Positions 8,990-18,359 of a stretch of DNA of 24,062 nt are shown one piece after another; the stretch's first letter is position 1, and each line of letters starts with the position of its first letter. The DNA comes from Welwitschia mirabilis. Taxonomy: Eukaryota > Gnetophyta > Gnetopsida > Welwitschiales. The stretch lies in contig JBOZIK010000001.1 of the NCBI GenBank assembly GCA_051453625.1, positions 15,212,250 through 15,236,311 on the forward strand, read 5' to 3'. The notes beneath the pieces are model-generated. The model saw only the letters and a list, made by a program, of their open reading frames with translations. It did not search any database and was not told where the DNA came from. A program made the translations under genes and the position numbers.

Positions 8990-10176
8990 TGTAGGATAAT
9001 GAACCCTGGAGAGGATGGGGGCTGAATAGGACTTTGGAAAATTTAAATATTTCTTACTATCTAATAAAAAAATATGAGATAAAAACATATAACAAAACAA
9101 ACTCAAAATAAAAATCAAAGAAATGCATAAGATGAAGATTTATAATGGTTCAAAATACATCCTACTTCACTTGTAGAAGATATTCAATAAACAAGACTAT
9201 TCTAGATTTTTATTACATCACTCTGCACTAGGTTTTTAAGCATAAGCTTTAATCTTATAAAGCAGACTTTTTTATGCTAAGTCTTAACCTTAATAAGTAG
9301 GCTTTTGCAGGCTTGGTTTCAACCTTTAGAAAATAGACTTTTTTGGGATTAGTCTCAATCTTTAGAAAATGCATAATGGTGAGTGAGGGAATAAAGTTTC
9401 TATGCTCTAAGTCACTCAAATATAAGAACTAATAATGAATTCTTATTACTCAAATTTAATTCAAGCTAAGTGCTAAGTAAAAGAAGAATGATAGTACAAA
9501 TATAATCCATGTAGATCAAAAGTGCAATATTCCTTTTTAAAAATCCATTGCAATGTTAAGCCTTTTAGCTTTTTGAGTGTTGCATCTTTAAATAGATTTT
9601 CTTAAAATATAACCATTTAAATAGTTGAAAAGAAATCTGACATTTACAATGGATATATTTGATGAAGTAATAGTTAGAAAATTGTTTTAAACATTTCTGC
9701 TTCTGTGTTGATCGATTGATCCCTTGAACATTCAGTTGATCCAAGTAACTTACATCACTTGATCCAATAGCCTTCTTTATACTGACCTACATAACTCACA
9801 TTAGTTGGTCTAGTCGCCCACATATAAAATCTAATTGACTGCTTTTCTTCAAGTCTGATCAACCCCACATGAGTCTGGTCGACCCCATAGAACATAGTAC
9901 ATATGGAAATGCTTAAAAAATACATCTCCAAGTTTGGGTAACCCCTTAAAAATCTAGTGGACCCTAATGAAGTAGCCTAAAATGAGTATTTCCAAGTTTT
10001 ATTGAATTTTTATATTAATTCATTAGTTAGAAAATCAAGTTACTATAATTAGAACATGTCCAAATCTTGCTATCTTTTGGATATAGATCCTATAGCTTCT
10101 TGTATCTATAAAATAACATTTCATTATACAAAGATCATATTATTTTAACATCAATTGATAATATAAAATCCTAATA
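8990..10176 (-). repeat. Copia LTR2, shared by units A and B
   Basis: 1187 bp. The plus strand begins TGTAGGATAATGAACCC and ends ATCCTAATA. It is flanked on the left by the unit A PBS and on the right by the unit B PPT, so it is the 5' LTR of A and the 3' LTR of B. A TATA-like box lies at 9587-9594. An intact TGGTCGACCCC motif lies at about 9886-9896, with decayed versions elsewhere. Confidence 0.88.
9587..9594 (-). promoter_or_regulatory. TATA-like box of LTR2
   Basis: TATTTAAA on the minus strand within CTATTTAAAGA, at the position equivalent to 6174-6181 in LTR1. Confidence 0.5.
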
Positions 10177-10188
10177 ATCTCTCCCTTT
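10177..10188 (-). other. Polypurine tract of unit B
   Basis: AAAGGGAGAGAT on the minus strand, immediately before LTR2, preceded by 'catcaatgtt'. Confidence 0.8.
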
Positions 10189-10796
10189 AACATTGATGGA
10201 AAATAAATAAGTGATTTTAAAATCAAACAAATATTTCATATTTAAGATCTCTCCAATAAGGCATATTAACATCATAAAAGATTTCACTTTCACAACCATA
10301 CAAACAATATCAAGTAAAGGATGTATTTCCTTATAAGGAAGGAATATTTCTAAAATAAAAAATTTTTAGTTAATGTTTATTTTTGAAAACACCATATATT
10401 CTCACCTTTTGACATCAATGTAAAAGAATAAAGAAAGAAAGATAAAGAGCTATAAGCCTTAGACAGGGGAGAAATATTATATTTTCTCCCCTAAATTTAT
10501 GTTATATATAAAAATAATAATCATGATAGAGTTGTCAAAGCTAGTATATGAATGAGATGATAATTTTCAAGTCATAATTTCCAAAAGAAAATTAAATAAT
10601 GCTATGTTCATAAGTTTTAATTACAAAGTAAAACATCAAAATATTCAAAGCCTATACATAATTCTTCGCAAAAAAATCATCATTAAGATGCAAGTCCAAA
10701 AATAAGGTTAATATCACAATGATGATTCCAATAAGCATATCATATTATAATAATTAATGATGTAAAAGAAATTGTAATAATCAATAATTAATTAAA
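10189..10796 (-). other. 3' non-coding region of unit B
   Basis: Counterpart of 6782-7392 in unit A. The extra polypurine tracts are more decayed (about 10280, about 10400 and AGGGGAGAAAA at about 10481-10491). No coding frame retained. Confidence 0.55.
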
Positions 10797-12155
10797 TTAA
10801 TGACCTACTCCTAAAGTTAAAATTTTCTTGGATAAAGAAGATTCTAGATTCTTAGCTTTTATCCATATGGTCTTTCTTAACTTTTGGGTAGATACTTATT
10901 TGGAAATAAATTTAAATGATAAAGCATCAATGTTTTTAAAATACATACTTTTCTATATGAACAATTTAAATTTTAAATTACCAAATTTGACAAGTGATAT
11001 TTTTGGTAAAAGATGTTATACCTATAATACGTACTCATTAGATGAAATTAATGTACTATTTCCTTTAAATCCAATAGCCTTTTTTCACATATAAGTTGTC
11101 CCGATCCGAGCATATTCTTAAGTTTCTTTCATCATTTTATAAATCTACTTAATTCTTGTGAAGATTAGCTTAAATTCTTCAAGAGACTTATGTTTTATTC
11201 TTGAATCTTTTTATATATTTTATTTATGACTTTATTCTCACTTCTCAAGTCCTTAATAATATTTTTTGGTTCATTGACTTTTATAGAAAGCCTTTCACAT
11301 TCTTGATATAGTTCAAGTGTCTTCAACACCCTCCTCTTATTCATCTTGACTCATGTCTAAATCATCATTCTCAAAGAGTTTTGGTGATTGAGTAGTGGGA
11401 TTTACAAATTCCATGAATGATAATATTTCATGTTCTTTAGGTTCTTATTTCAATCTTTCTTCTTACATACTTTTATAAGAAAAACTCTTCTTTCTATTAT
11501 TAAAAAAGGTTAACTCATAAGTTTGAAGGTTACATTTAGTTTGTCTATTGGCATCTTACTGAGATCTTTACTTTCTTTAATTACAATCACCTTTAGTTTA
11601 AATCTCTTGGGAAGGAATGTTAAGACCTTTGTTACCATCTTGGCTTTCTTCATCTTTTCTTCAAGGCTTATCATCAAGTTTATAATGTCCATTAAGTTAT
11701 TAAAGAATTCCTAAAGAGTATTTTTCTTATCCATCTTAATCTCTTTGAATTTTATAATTAGCATTTACATCTTTGCTTGCTTGACAGTGGATGTTCCTTC
11801 ATGAGTAATAGAATATCTCATGCTTCTTTGACAGTTTGATAGTTTACTATTTTCTTGTACTCATATGCATTCATAGCAAAAAAAAAAAAATTGCATTCAA
11901 AGCATAAGCATTAATAATAGCATTAGCTTTATTTAATTTAGTTTATTTATTTTTTTGTTTCAACACTACTATAGAATTATCATTGACATTCTTTTGTGTT
12001 GTGATAGAATGGATCTAACTTGTGATCAAAATATCCTTATAATCTATATTAAGAAATCTTAAGAATATGATAATTCTAGCCTTCCAATATCGATAGTTTA
12101 TTCCATCAAGTAGTGGAGGCTTAGAAATAGAGAAACCTTCTATAGTAAAACTCAT
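10797..12155 (-). pseudogene. Copia gag of unit B (DUF4219/UBN2), broken
   Basis: The ATG at 12155 gives the best-kept N terminus: MSFTIEGFSISKPPLLDG, then INYRYWKARIIIFLRFLNID, with the DUF4219 YxxWK motif intact. A stop follows ITS, then TTQKNVNDNSIVVLKQKNK. A 60-codon open stretch 11692-11510 reads SLEEKMKKAKMVTKVL, then PKRFKLKVIVIKESKDLSKM, the UBN2 C-terminal motif. An A-run of 13 at 11878-11890 gives a Phe run or frameshift in the minus reading. The zinc-knuckle region (about 11010-10975) keeps GNLKF but is frameshifted. The tail reads RKTIWIKAKNLESS...KKILTLGVGH stop at 10797, equivalent to the stop at 7393. Length about 450 codons, close to units A and C. Confidence 0.8.
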
Positions 12156-12210
12156 GGTTGGGGTTATTAAGTTAAAGATTGGTTAAAATCTTAGTGTTGA
12201 CTCAATCTGG

Positions 12211-12223
12211 AGCTCTGATACCA
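12211..12223 (-). other. PBS of unit B (initiator-Met tRNA type), intact
   Basis: The minus strand reads TGGTATCAGAGCT, two bases from the CA end of LTR3. TGGTATCAGAGC is the classic copia PBS, and this is the best-preserved of the four in the array. About 55 bp of leader separate it from the gag ATG. Confidence 0.88.
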
Positions 12224-12225
12224 TA

Positions 12226-13382
12226 TGTAGGATCATGAACCCTAGAGAAGAGGGATGAATAGGAGTTTTAAAATATTTATACATTTATTACTATCCAATA
12301 AAGAAATTATGAGATAAAAATATATAATAAAAAAACTCAAAAAAAAGAACTAAAGAAATGTACAAGACAAGATTTATACTAGTTTGGGAAATAACCTACT
12401 CCACTCTCGAAAGATAGTCAATAACTAAGACTATTATAGATCTTTATTGCATTACTATGCACAATGTTTTTAAGGCTAACCTTTAAACTTACAAAGTGGG
12501 ATTTTTAGAGTTAAGAATCAACCTTCATAAATAAACTTTTGTAGGCTTAGTCTCAACCTTCAATAAATGCACAATGATGAGTGAAAGAATGAAGCCTCTA
12601 TGCTCTAAATCACTTAAATGAAAGAACTAATAATAAATCCATATTGCTCAGATTTGGTATAAAGGTAAGTGTTGAGTGAGAGAAGAATGATAGTATAAAG
12701 ATAAGTCCTTTAGATCAAGAATGTAAATTTTCTTTTCAGAAATACATTCTAATGTGAAGATCTAAGTTTTTAAGCATTACCTCTTATTTATATATTTCTC
12801 CAAAATATAACTATTTGGATAGTTAAAAAGGAATCTAACATTTGCAACTAATAGATTTGGTGAAGTAACAGTTAGAAAATTTCTTTAAAATTTTTGCTTC
12901 TGCACTGATTGTCGACTCCTCGAAATATCTGGTTGACCTGAGTGACTCATGTCACTTGATCTAGTTTCCCTCTTTGTCATCTGGTCAAGTTGAGTAACTC
13001 ATGTTGCTTAGTCTAGTTTCCCCCATATAAAATCTAGTTGACTAGTCTTTTTTAGGTCCAGTCGATTCCATATGAGTTTGATCAACTCCATAGGATATAG
13101 TACATATGCGAAAGCTTAAAAAATGCATTTATAAGTCCAATTCTCACCCCCTAAAAAATATAGTCAACCCCATATGAAGTATCCCAAAATGAATATTTCA
13201 AAGTTTGATCAGCTCCTACTTTAAGTCCTTAGACAGAAACTCAAGTTAGTTTAATCAGAACATGTTTAAATCTTGCTATCTTTTAGATATAGATCTTATA
13301 GTTTCTTGTACTTATAAAATCACTTTTTATTCTACAAAGATCATATTAGTTTGATATCAATTAGCAAAATAAAATCCTAACA
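12226..13382 (-). repeat. Copia LTR3, shared by units B and C
   Basis: 1157 bp. The plus strand begins TGTAGGATCATGAACCC and ends ATCCTAACA, the only LTR with both canonical ends (TG...CA). PBS on the left, PPT on the right. Two tandem copies of a roughly 50-bp repeat lie at 12929-12980 and 12981-13026, each starting 'ctggt' with 'gagtnactcatg' inside. The TATA region is altered to TATATAAATA (about 12785-12795). Confidence 0.9.
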
Positions 13383-13394
13383 ATCTTCCCCTTT
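13383..13394 (-). other. Polypurine tract of unit C
   Basis: AAAGGGGAAGAT on the minus strand, directly before the TGTTAGGAT end of LTR3. It is preceded by 'gccatcaatgtt', the usual plant copia context. Confidence 0.85.
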
Positions 13395-14008
13395 AACATT
13401 GATGGCAAACAAATAAGTGATTTCATGATCAAATAAATATTTCATCTTTTAAGCTCTTTCTAACAAGGCATAATAACATAGTAAAAGCTCCCCCTTTCAC
13501 AAAGCCATATAAACAATATTAAGTAAAGGGTGTATTTCCTTCTAAGGAAGAAATATTTTTGAAATAAACCATTTTCAGTTTATGCATGTTTTTAAAAATA
13601 TCATATTTTCTTCCCCTTTGACATCAATGGCAAAGAATAAAAAAAGAGAGATAAAGAGCTATAAACTTTAGACATGTGATGAGAAATATCATATTTTATC
13701 CTCCTAATTTTATGCCATATAAAGAAATCATAATCTTAATAGAGATTTAAAGTAAGTATGTAAATGAGATAATAATTTTCAATTCATAATTTCCAAAAGA
13801 AAACCAACTAATGCTATGTTCATGACTATAAGATTTAATTACAAAGTAAAACATTAGAATGTTCAAAACTTATAGAAAAATCTTCACAAAAATAATTACC
13901 ATTAAGATGCAAATTCAAAATCAAGGTTAAAATCAGAATGATGATTTCAAAAAGTACATCAAATTACAGCAATTAAAGATTAGGTAAAAATAATGTAATA
14001 AACAAAAA
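13395..14008 (-). other. 3' non-coding region of unit C with extra polypurine tracts
   Basis: About 614 bp. Polypurine-like tracts on the minus strand lie at about 13487-13498 (AAAGGGGGAGCT), about 13609-13620 (CAAAGGGGAAGAA) and about 13695-13705 (AGGAGGATAAA). They are in the same order and spacing as unit A. No coding frame. Confidence 0.6.
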
Positions 14009-15386
14009 TTACTCAAAATAACAAGCTACTACTAAAGTTAAAATTTTCTCAGATCAAAAAGATTCTAAATTCTTAGCTTTTACCCATATGGTCTTTCTTT
14101 ACTTTTGGGTAGAGACTTATTTGAAAACAAATTTAAATGGCAAAGCATTAATGTTTACAAAATACATACTTTTTCTATATGAATAATTAAATTTTAAATA
14201 ACCAAGTTTACAAAAATAATGATAAATGATTTTTTAGTAAAAGATGTTATACCTATAATACTTATCTTACTGGATAAAGTTAATGTACCATTGCCTTTAA
14301 ATTTAATACCCTTTTTATCATGTACAAGTTATTCCAATCCAAGTATATTCTTAAGTTTCTTTGATCCTTTTGTAACTCTACTCAAGGATTATAAAAATTC
14401 ACTTAACCCCTTCATGAGACTTGTATTTTCTTCTTGAATCTTTGCATATCTTTGATTTATGGCTTCATTATCCCTTCTTAAATCCTTGATGATATTTTTT
14501 AGTTCATTGGATTTTACAACAAGCCTTTCATATTCTTGATATAGTTCAAGAAATGTATCTTTAACATCCTCCTCTTTTTTATCTTTACTCATGTCCAAAT
14601 CATCATGCTAATGAGTTTTGATGATTGAATAGTAGGATTTACAAGTGCCATGAATGATAATATTCCATGTTCTCTAGGTTCTTCATCTAAACTTTCTTCC
14701 TTCATACTTTTAAAATAAAAACTCTTCTTTCTATTCTTAAAAAATTTTAAATCATAAGTTTAAAGATTATCTTGTAGTTCTTCTACTGGCATCTTGCTGA
14801 GATCTTTACTTTCTTCAATTGTAGTCACCTTTAGTTCAAATCTCTTGGTGAGAAATCTTAAGACCTTTCTTACTATATTGACTTCTTTCAAATTTCTTCA
14901 AGATTTGTTATAGAGTTTACAATCTCCGTTAGGCTAATAAAGAATTCCTGAAGAGTATCTTTCTCATCCATCTTAATCTCTTCAAATTGTATAATCAACA
15001 TCTACATATTTGCTTTCTTGATAGTGAATGTTCCTTCATGAGTAAGGGAGCAAGAATATCCCATTCTTCTTTGGTAATCTAGAAGTTCACTATTCTCTTA
15101 AACTCACCTACAGTTATAGCACAAAAAATTACATTCAAATCATGAACATTAATATTAGCATTAGCTTTATCTAACCATTTATTTTTTGGTTTCAACACTA
15201 TTATAGAATTGCCATTTACATCCTTTTGAGTTGTAGTAGGATGGATATAGCCTGTGATCAAAATATCCTCATAATCTATATCAAGATATCTTAAGAATAT
15301 TCTCATTCTCACCTTTCAATATCCATATTTTGTTCCATCAAATAGTGGAGGCTTAGAAATAATAAAACCTCTATAATAAAACTCAT
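14009..15386 (-). pseudogene. Copia gag of unit C (DUF4219/UBN2, coiled coil, CCHC), broken
   Basis: The ATG at 15386 reads MSFIIE, then after a frameshift KPPLFDGTKYGY*KVRMRIFLR. The Trp of the YxxWK motif is TGA. A 77-codon open stretch 15312-15079 covers MRIFLRYLDIDYEDILITGY, then IHPTTTQKDVNGNS, LKPKNKW and GEFKRIVNF, the N-terminal half of UBN2. A second open stretch 14598-14389 (69 codons) is a clear coiled coil, rich in Glu/Lys/Leu (ELYQEYERLVVKSNELKNI). The knuckle remnant YHYFCKLGYLKFNY (about 14217-14176) keeps one Cys. The frame ends VKAKNLES...TLVVACYFE stop at 14009. This copy shows the domain order best. Confidence 0.82.
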
Positions 15387-15441
15387 GACTAGGGTTATTG
15401 AGTCAAAGATTGTTTAAAATCTTAGTGTTGGCTTAACTTAG

Positions 15442-15454
15442 AGATCTGATACCA
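15442..15454 (-). other. PBS of unit C (initiator-Met tRNA type)
   Basis: TGGTATCAGATCT on the minus strand, one change from TGGTATCAGAGCT, two bases from the LTR4 end. Confidence 0.82.
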
Positions 15455-15456
15455 TA

Positions 15457-15851
15457 TGCAAGATCATGAATCCTAGAGGGGAGATGAATATAACTTCAAA
15501 AAAAAAAAATTTAAACAATTATTACTACCTAATAAAGAAATTATAACATAAAAACATATAATAAAATAAACTCAAAAGAAGAGTCAAAGAAATGCTCAAG
15601 ACAAGATTTATAGTGGTTCAGGATACATCCTACTCCACTCTTGGTAGATAGTCAATAACCAAAACTATTTTGGATCTTTGTGCATTACTATTCATTAGGT
15701 TTTCAAGGTCAACCTTCAACCTTACAAAGTGGAATTTTTTAGGCTAGGTCTCAATCTTTATAAATTGACTTATATAGGATTAGTCTCAACCTTCAAAAAA
15801 TGCACATTGATGAGTAAGGAAATGAAGCATCTATGCTCTAAGCCACTTAAA
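15457..15851 (-). repeat. Copia LTR4, partial, cut by a gap
   Basis: The plus strand begins TGCAAGATCATGAATCC and aligns with the first roughly 395 bp of the other LTRs before running into N. About 790 bp of LTR would be expected beyond. Confidence 0.85.
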
Positions 15852-15926
15852 NNNNNNNNNNNNNNNNNNNNNNNNNNNNNNNNNNNNNNNNNNNNNNNNN
15901 NNNNNNNNNNNNNNNNNNNNNNNNNN
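15852..15926. other. Assembly gap (75 N) with probable missing sequence
   Basis: The left side stops inside LTR4 and the right side resumes inside a gag gene. From the other units the missing part should be the rest of LTR4 (about 790 bp), a PPT, the 3' non-coding region and the distal gag (together about 1.45 kb). That is far more than 75 bp, unless a real deletion coincides with the gap. Confidence 0.9.
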
Positions 15927-16455
15927 TCTTAAGATATTCCTTACTATTTTATATTCCTTCATCTTTTCTCTAAGGCTTGCCATCAAGTTTATAATGTTCA
16001 TTATATTGGTAAATAATTCCTAAAGAGTATCTTCCTCATCCATCTTAATTACTTCAAATTTTGTAATTAGCATCTTCATCTTTACTTGCTTGATAGTGGA
16101 TGTCCCTTCATGAGGAACAACAAGAATATCCCATGCTTTTTTGGTAGTTTACTATTCTCTTAAACTCATATGCATTCATAGCACCAAAAATTTCATTTAA
16201 AGCATAAGCATTCATAGTAGCATTAACATTATCTAATTTAGTCCATTTATTTTTTGGTTTTAACACTACTAAAGAATTTCCATTGACATCCGTTTGAGTT
16301 GTGGTAAGGTGGCTATAATCTATGATCAAAATATCCTCATAATATATATTAAGGGATCTTAAGAATATTTTCATTCTAGCCTTCTAATATCCATAGTTTG
16401 TTTCATCAAATAGTGGGGGCTTAAAATTAGATAAACCTTCTATAATAAAACTGAT
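15927..16455 (-). pseudogene. Copia gag of unit D, 5' part only, broken
   Basis: The start codon position (16455) reads ATC where units A-C have ATG. Then ISFIIEGL..FKPPLFDETNYGY*KARMKIFLR follows, with the YxxWK Trp as TAG. An 88-codon open stretch 16374-16108 covers MKIFLRSLNIYYEDILIIDY, TTTQTDVNGNSLVVLKPKNKW, LNEIFGAMNAYEFKRIVNYQ, the longest undisturbed UBN2 segment in the array. After 16108 the frame decays and it is cut by the gap at 15926. The coiled coil and knuckle would lie in the missing sequence. Confidence 0.8.
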
Positions 16456-16510
16456 GGCTAGGGTTATTAAGTTAAATATTGATTAAAATCTTAGTGTTAG
16501 TTCAACTTAG

Positions 16511-16523
16511 AGCTCTAATTCCT
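16511..16523 (-). other. PBS of unit D, decayed
   Basis: The minus strand reads AGGAATTAGAGCT, aligned to TGGTATCAGAGCT, with the distal AGAGCT kept. Located by its position two bases from the LTR5 end. Confidence 0.6.
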
Positions 16524-16525
16524 TT

Positions 16526-17711
16526 TGTAGAATCATGAACCCTGGAGGGGATGGTGAATAGAACTTCTAAACATTTTAAATAATTATTACTACCTAATAA
16601 AGAAATTATGAGACAAAAACATATAATGAAATAAACTCAAAATAAGAACTAAAGAAATGCATAAGACAAGATTTATAGTGGTTCAGGATACACCTTACCC
16701 CACTCTCAGAAGATAGTCAATAACCAAGACTATTCTAGATCTTTATTACATACTATACACCATGTTTTCAAGGATAAACTTCAACATTACAAAGAATACT
16801 TTTTTAAGATAAGTCTCAATATTTATAAATAAACTTTTGTAAGCTTAGTCTTAACCTTTAGAAAATGGAATTTTCAAGCTTATCTCAATCTTTAGAAAAT
16901 CCACAATGATGAGTGAAGAAATGAAGCCTCTATTCTCTAAGTACCTCAAATAAAAGAACTAATAATGGAGCCTTATTTCTTAAAGTTCGTACAAAGGTAA
17001 GTGCTGAGTGAGAAAATAATGATAGTAAAAAGGTAATCCCTTCAGATCAAGAGTGAAAATTTTATTTTTAAAAATCCATTCTAATGTTAAGTCATTTACA
17101 TTTTTTGAGTATTTCCTCTTTAAATAGATTTCCAAAAATATAACTATTTAGATAGTTGAAAAGCAATCTTACATTTGCAATGAATAGATTTGATGAAGTA
17201 ATGGTTAGAAGATTACTTTAAAAATTATTACTTTCATGTTGACCAGTTGACCCATCAAACATCTGGTCGACTTAAGTAATGCACATCACTTAATCTGGTT
17301 ACCCCTTTATCATTTAATCAATTCGAGTAACTCATGTTAATTGGTCCTATCATTTCCATCTAAAATCAGGTTGACCACTTTTCTTCATCTCTAGTTCACT
17401 CCACATGAGGTTGGTTGCCCACATAGGACATAGTACATATGGAAAAGTTTAAAAAATGCATTTCTAAGTTTGGTTAACCCCTTAAAAATCTAATCAACCC
17501 CATATGAAGTAGTCCAAAATGAGTATTTCCAAGTTTGGTTGACTTCTACATTAAGTCATTAATCTAAAAATAAGTTACTTTAATTAGAACATGTTCAAAT
17601 CTTGCTATATATTAGATATAGGTCTTGTAGTTTCTTGCATCTATAAAATCACATTTCATTTTATAAATATCATATTATTCTGACATTAATTAGCAATATA
17701 CAATCCTAAAA
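16526..17711 (-). repeat. Copia LTR5 (5'-most LTR of the array)
   Basis: 1186 bp. The plus strand begins TGTAGAATCATGAACCC and ends ATCCTAAAA (CA decayed to AA). No PPT follows on the right, so this is the outer 5' LTR. TATA-like box at 17119-17126. TGGTCGACTT kept at about 17264-17273. Confidence 0.87.
17119..17126 (-). promoter_or_regulatory. TATA-like box of LTR5
   Basis: TATTTAAA within CTATTTAAAGAGG on the minus strand. As the outer 5' LTR, this would be the promoter for transcription through the array if it were active. Confidence 0.5.
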
Positions 17712-17890
17712 ATATAGCCATCCACCAATGAAAACATCTTTCTGCAACTCTCTAGATGGATCTCACATCCTTTGATCTCGTGTCATAAGAATTTTTGATA
17801 TAATGAAGATAGAGAAAAGATTTGAAAGAGGACTTATTTGTAGAAAGATACAGCAGAAAATGGCAAACATAAGGCACTCCAAAAATGTTT

Positions 17891-17900
17891 CCTTTTATAA
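17891..17900 (-). promoter_or_regulatory. TATA box of the LTR-like block
   Basis: The minus strand reads TTATTTATAAAAGGAAAC, a strong plant-type TATA context, placed about 445 bp from the presumed LTR start. Confidence 0.5.
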
Positions 17901-17969
17901 ATAAGAAATAGATAAAATAGTCAAGGGTCAGCTATCAGAGTTAGTTACATTGTCAATGTCATCTTGACT

Positions 17970-17983
17970 ATCATCCGGATGAT
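17970..17983. other. Perfect 14-bp palindrome
   Basis: ATCATCCGGATGAT is its own reverse complement and includes a CpG retained in otherwise CpG-poor DNA. It lies just upstream of the TATA box in the LTR-like block, so a regulatory role is possible but unproven. Confidence 0.4.
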
Positions 17984-18342
17984 GATGGAAATGATAAATC
18001 ATCATAAAAGTTGACTCAGTAAGTGTCTCAATAGTTGACTTAGCAGACCATATCATCATTTAATGGTTTCATCGTCCTATCTATCAAGGGGGTTATAGAG
18101 AAAAAGACGGTCTTCTTTAATCATCTAATTGAGAAGAAGTTATTCTTTTATCAAAAATATTCCTTTAAAACTCTGTGTATCAGAATATGCCTTAAATGCA
18201 TCAAATATTTTTAAGAATTGCACATTTCCAATATCTTCTATTAATTTTTCAAAATCCTTAGAATTGCACCTAAACTTGTGCAAATGTCTTGCAAAATATT
18301 TTATAAAATTCCATTAAATAACTATAAATTGGTAGCACAACA

Positions 18343-18359
18343 TAGTCCCCCACTTAGCC
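18343..18359 (-). other. Purine-rich tract next to an LTR start (putative PPT)
   Basis: The minus strand reads GGCTAAGTGGGGGACTA, followed immediately by TGTTGTG. G5 runs are rare in this AT-rich window, and PPT plus TG is the standard 3' LTR junction. Its element would extend to the right, but no coding remnant of it is seen there. Confidence 0.5.

Larger units (their letters stand above)
5582..17711 (-). mobile_element. Tandem array of gag-only Ty1/copia (Sirevirus-like) elements sharing LTRs
   Basis: Five LTR copies in one orientation alternate with four internal regions: LTR1 5582-6769, intA 6770-8989, LTR2 8990-10176, intB 10177-12225, LTR3 12226-13382, intC 13383-15456, LTR4 from 15457, gap, intD 15927-16525, LTR5 16526-17711. 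Left LTR ends read TGTAGGATNATGAACCC. Right ends read (A)TCCTAACA or decayed forms. Each LTR2-5 left end abuts a Met-type PBS, and LTR1-3 right ends abut a polypurine tract, so each inner LTR serves two elements. No PBS lies left of LTR1 and no PPT lies right of LTR5, so these are the outer ends. A 5-bp target duplication is not evident: 'acatt' on the left, 'atata' on the right. Internal regions carry only a gag-type gene. The array appears to interrupt a gypsy LTR. Confidence 0.85.
17712..18342 (-). repeat. LTR-like block, minus strand, possibly the split half of the gypsy LTR
   Basis: In minus-strand sense it starts TGTTGTGCTACC at 18342, directly after a purine tract (18343-18359). About 445 bp later it has a TATA box (17891-17900), and it ends at the array junction. 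It carries several TTGAC/GTCAA-type short motifs (about 17935-18045) and a 14-bp palindrome (17970-17983). No coding frame. The 62-codon plus-strand frame at 18129-18317 has no recognisable content. The layout (PPT, TG start, U3, TATA) is that of a 3' LTR 5' half. Joining it to 4126-5581 gives about 2.1 kb, or about 1.35 kb without the internal duplication. That join is inference. Confidence 0.45.

Noticed and set aside
10828-11094. 88-codon plus-strand frame
   Set aside because: Antisense to the C-terminal part of unit B gag, whose tail (KTIW..AKNLES) reads on the minus strand.
11523-11714. 63-codon plus-strand frame
   Set aside because: Directly overlaps the minus-strand UBN2 segment (11692-11510), which carries the recognisable motif.
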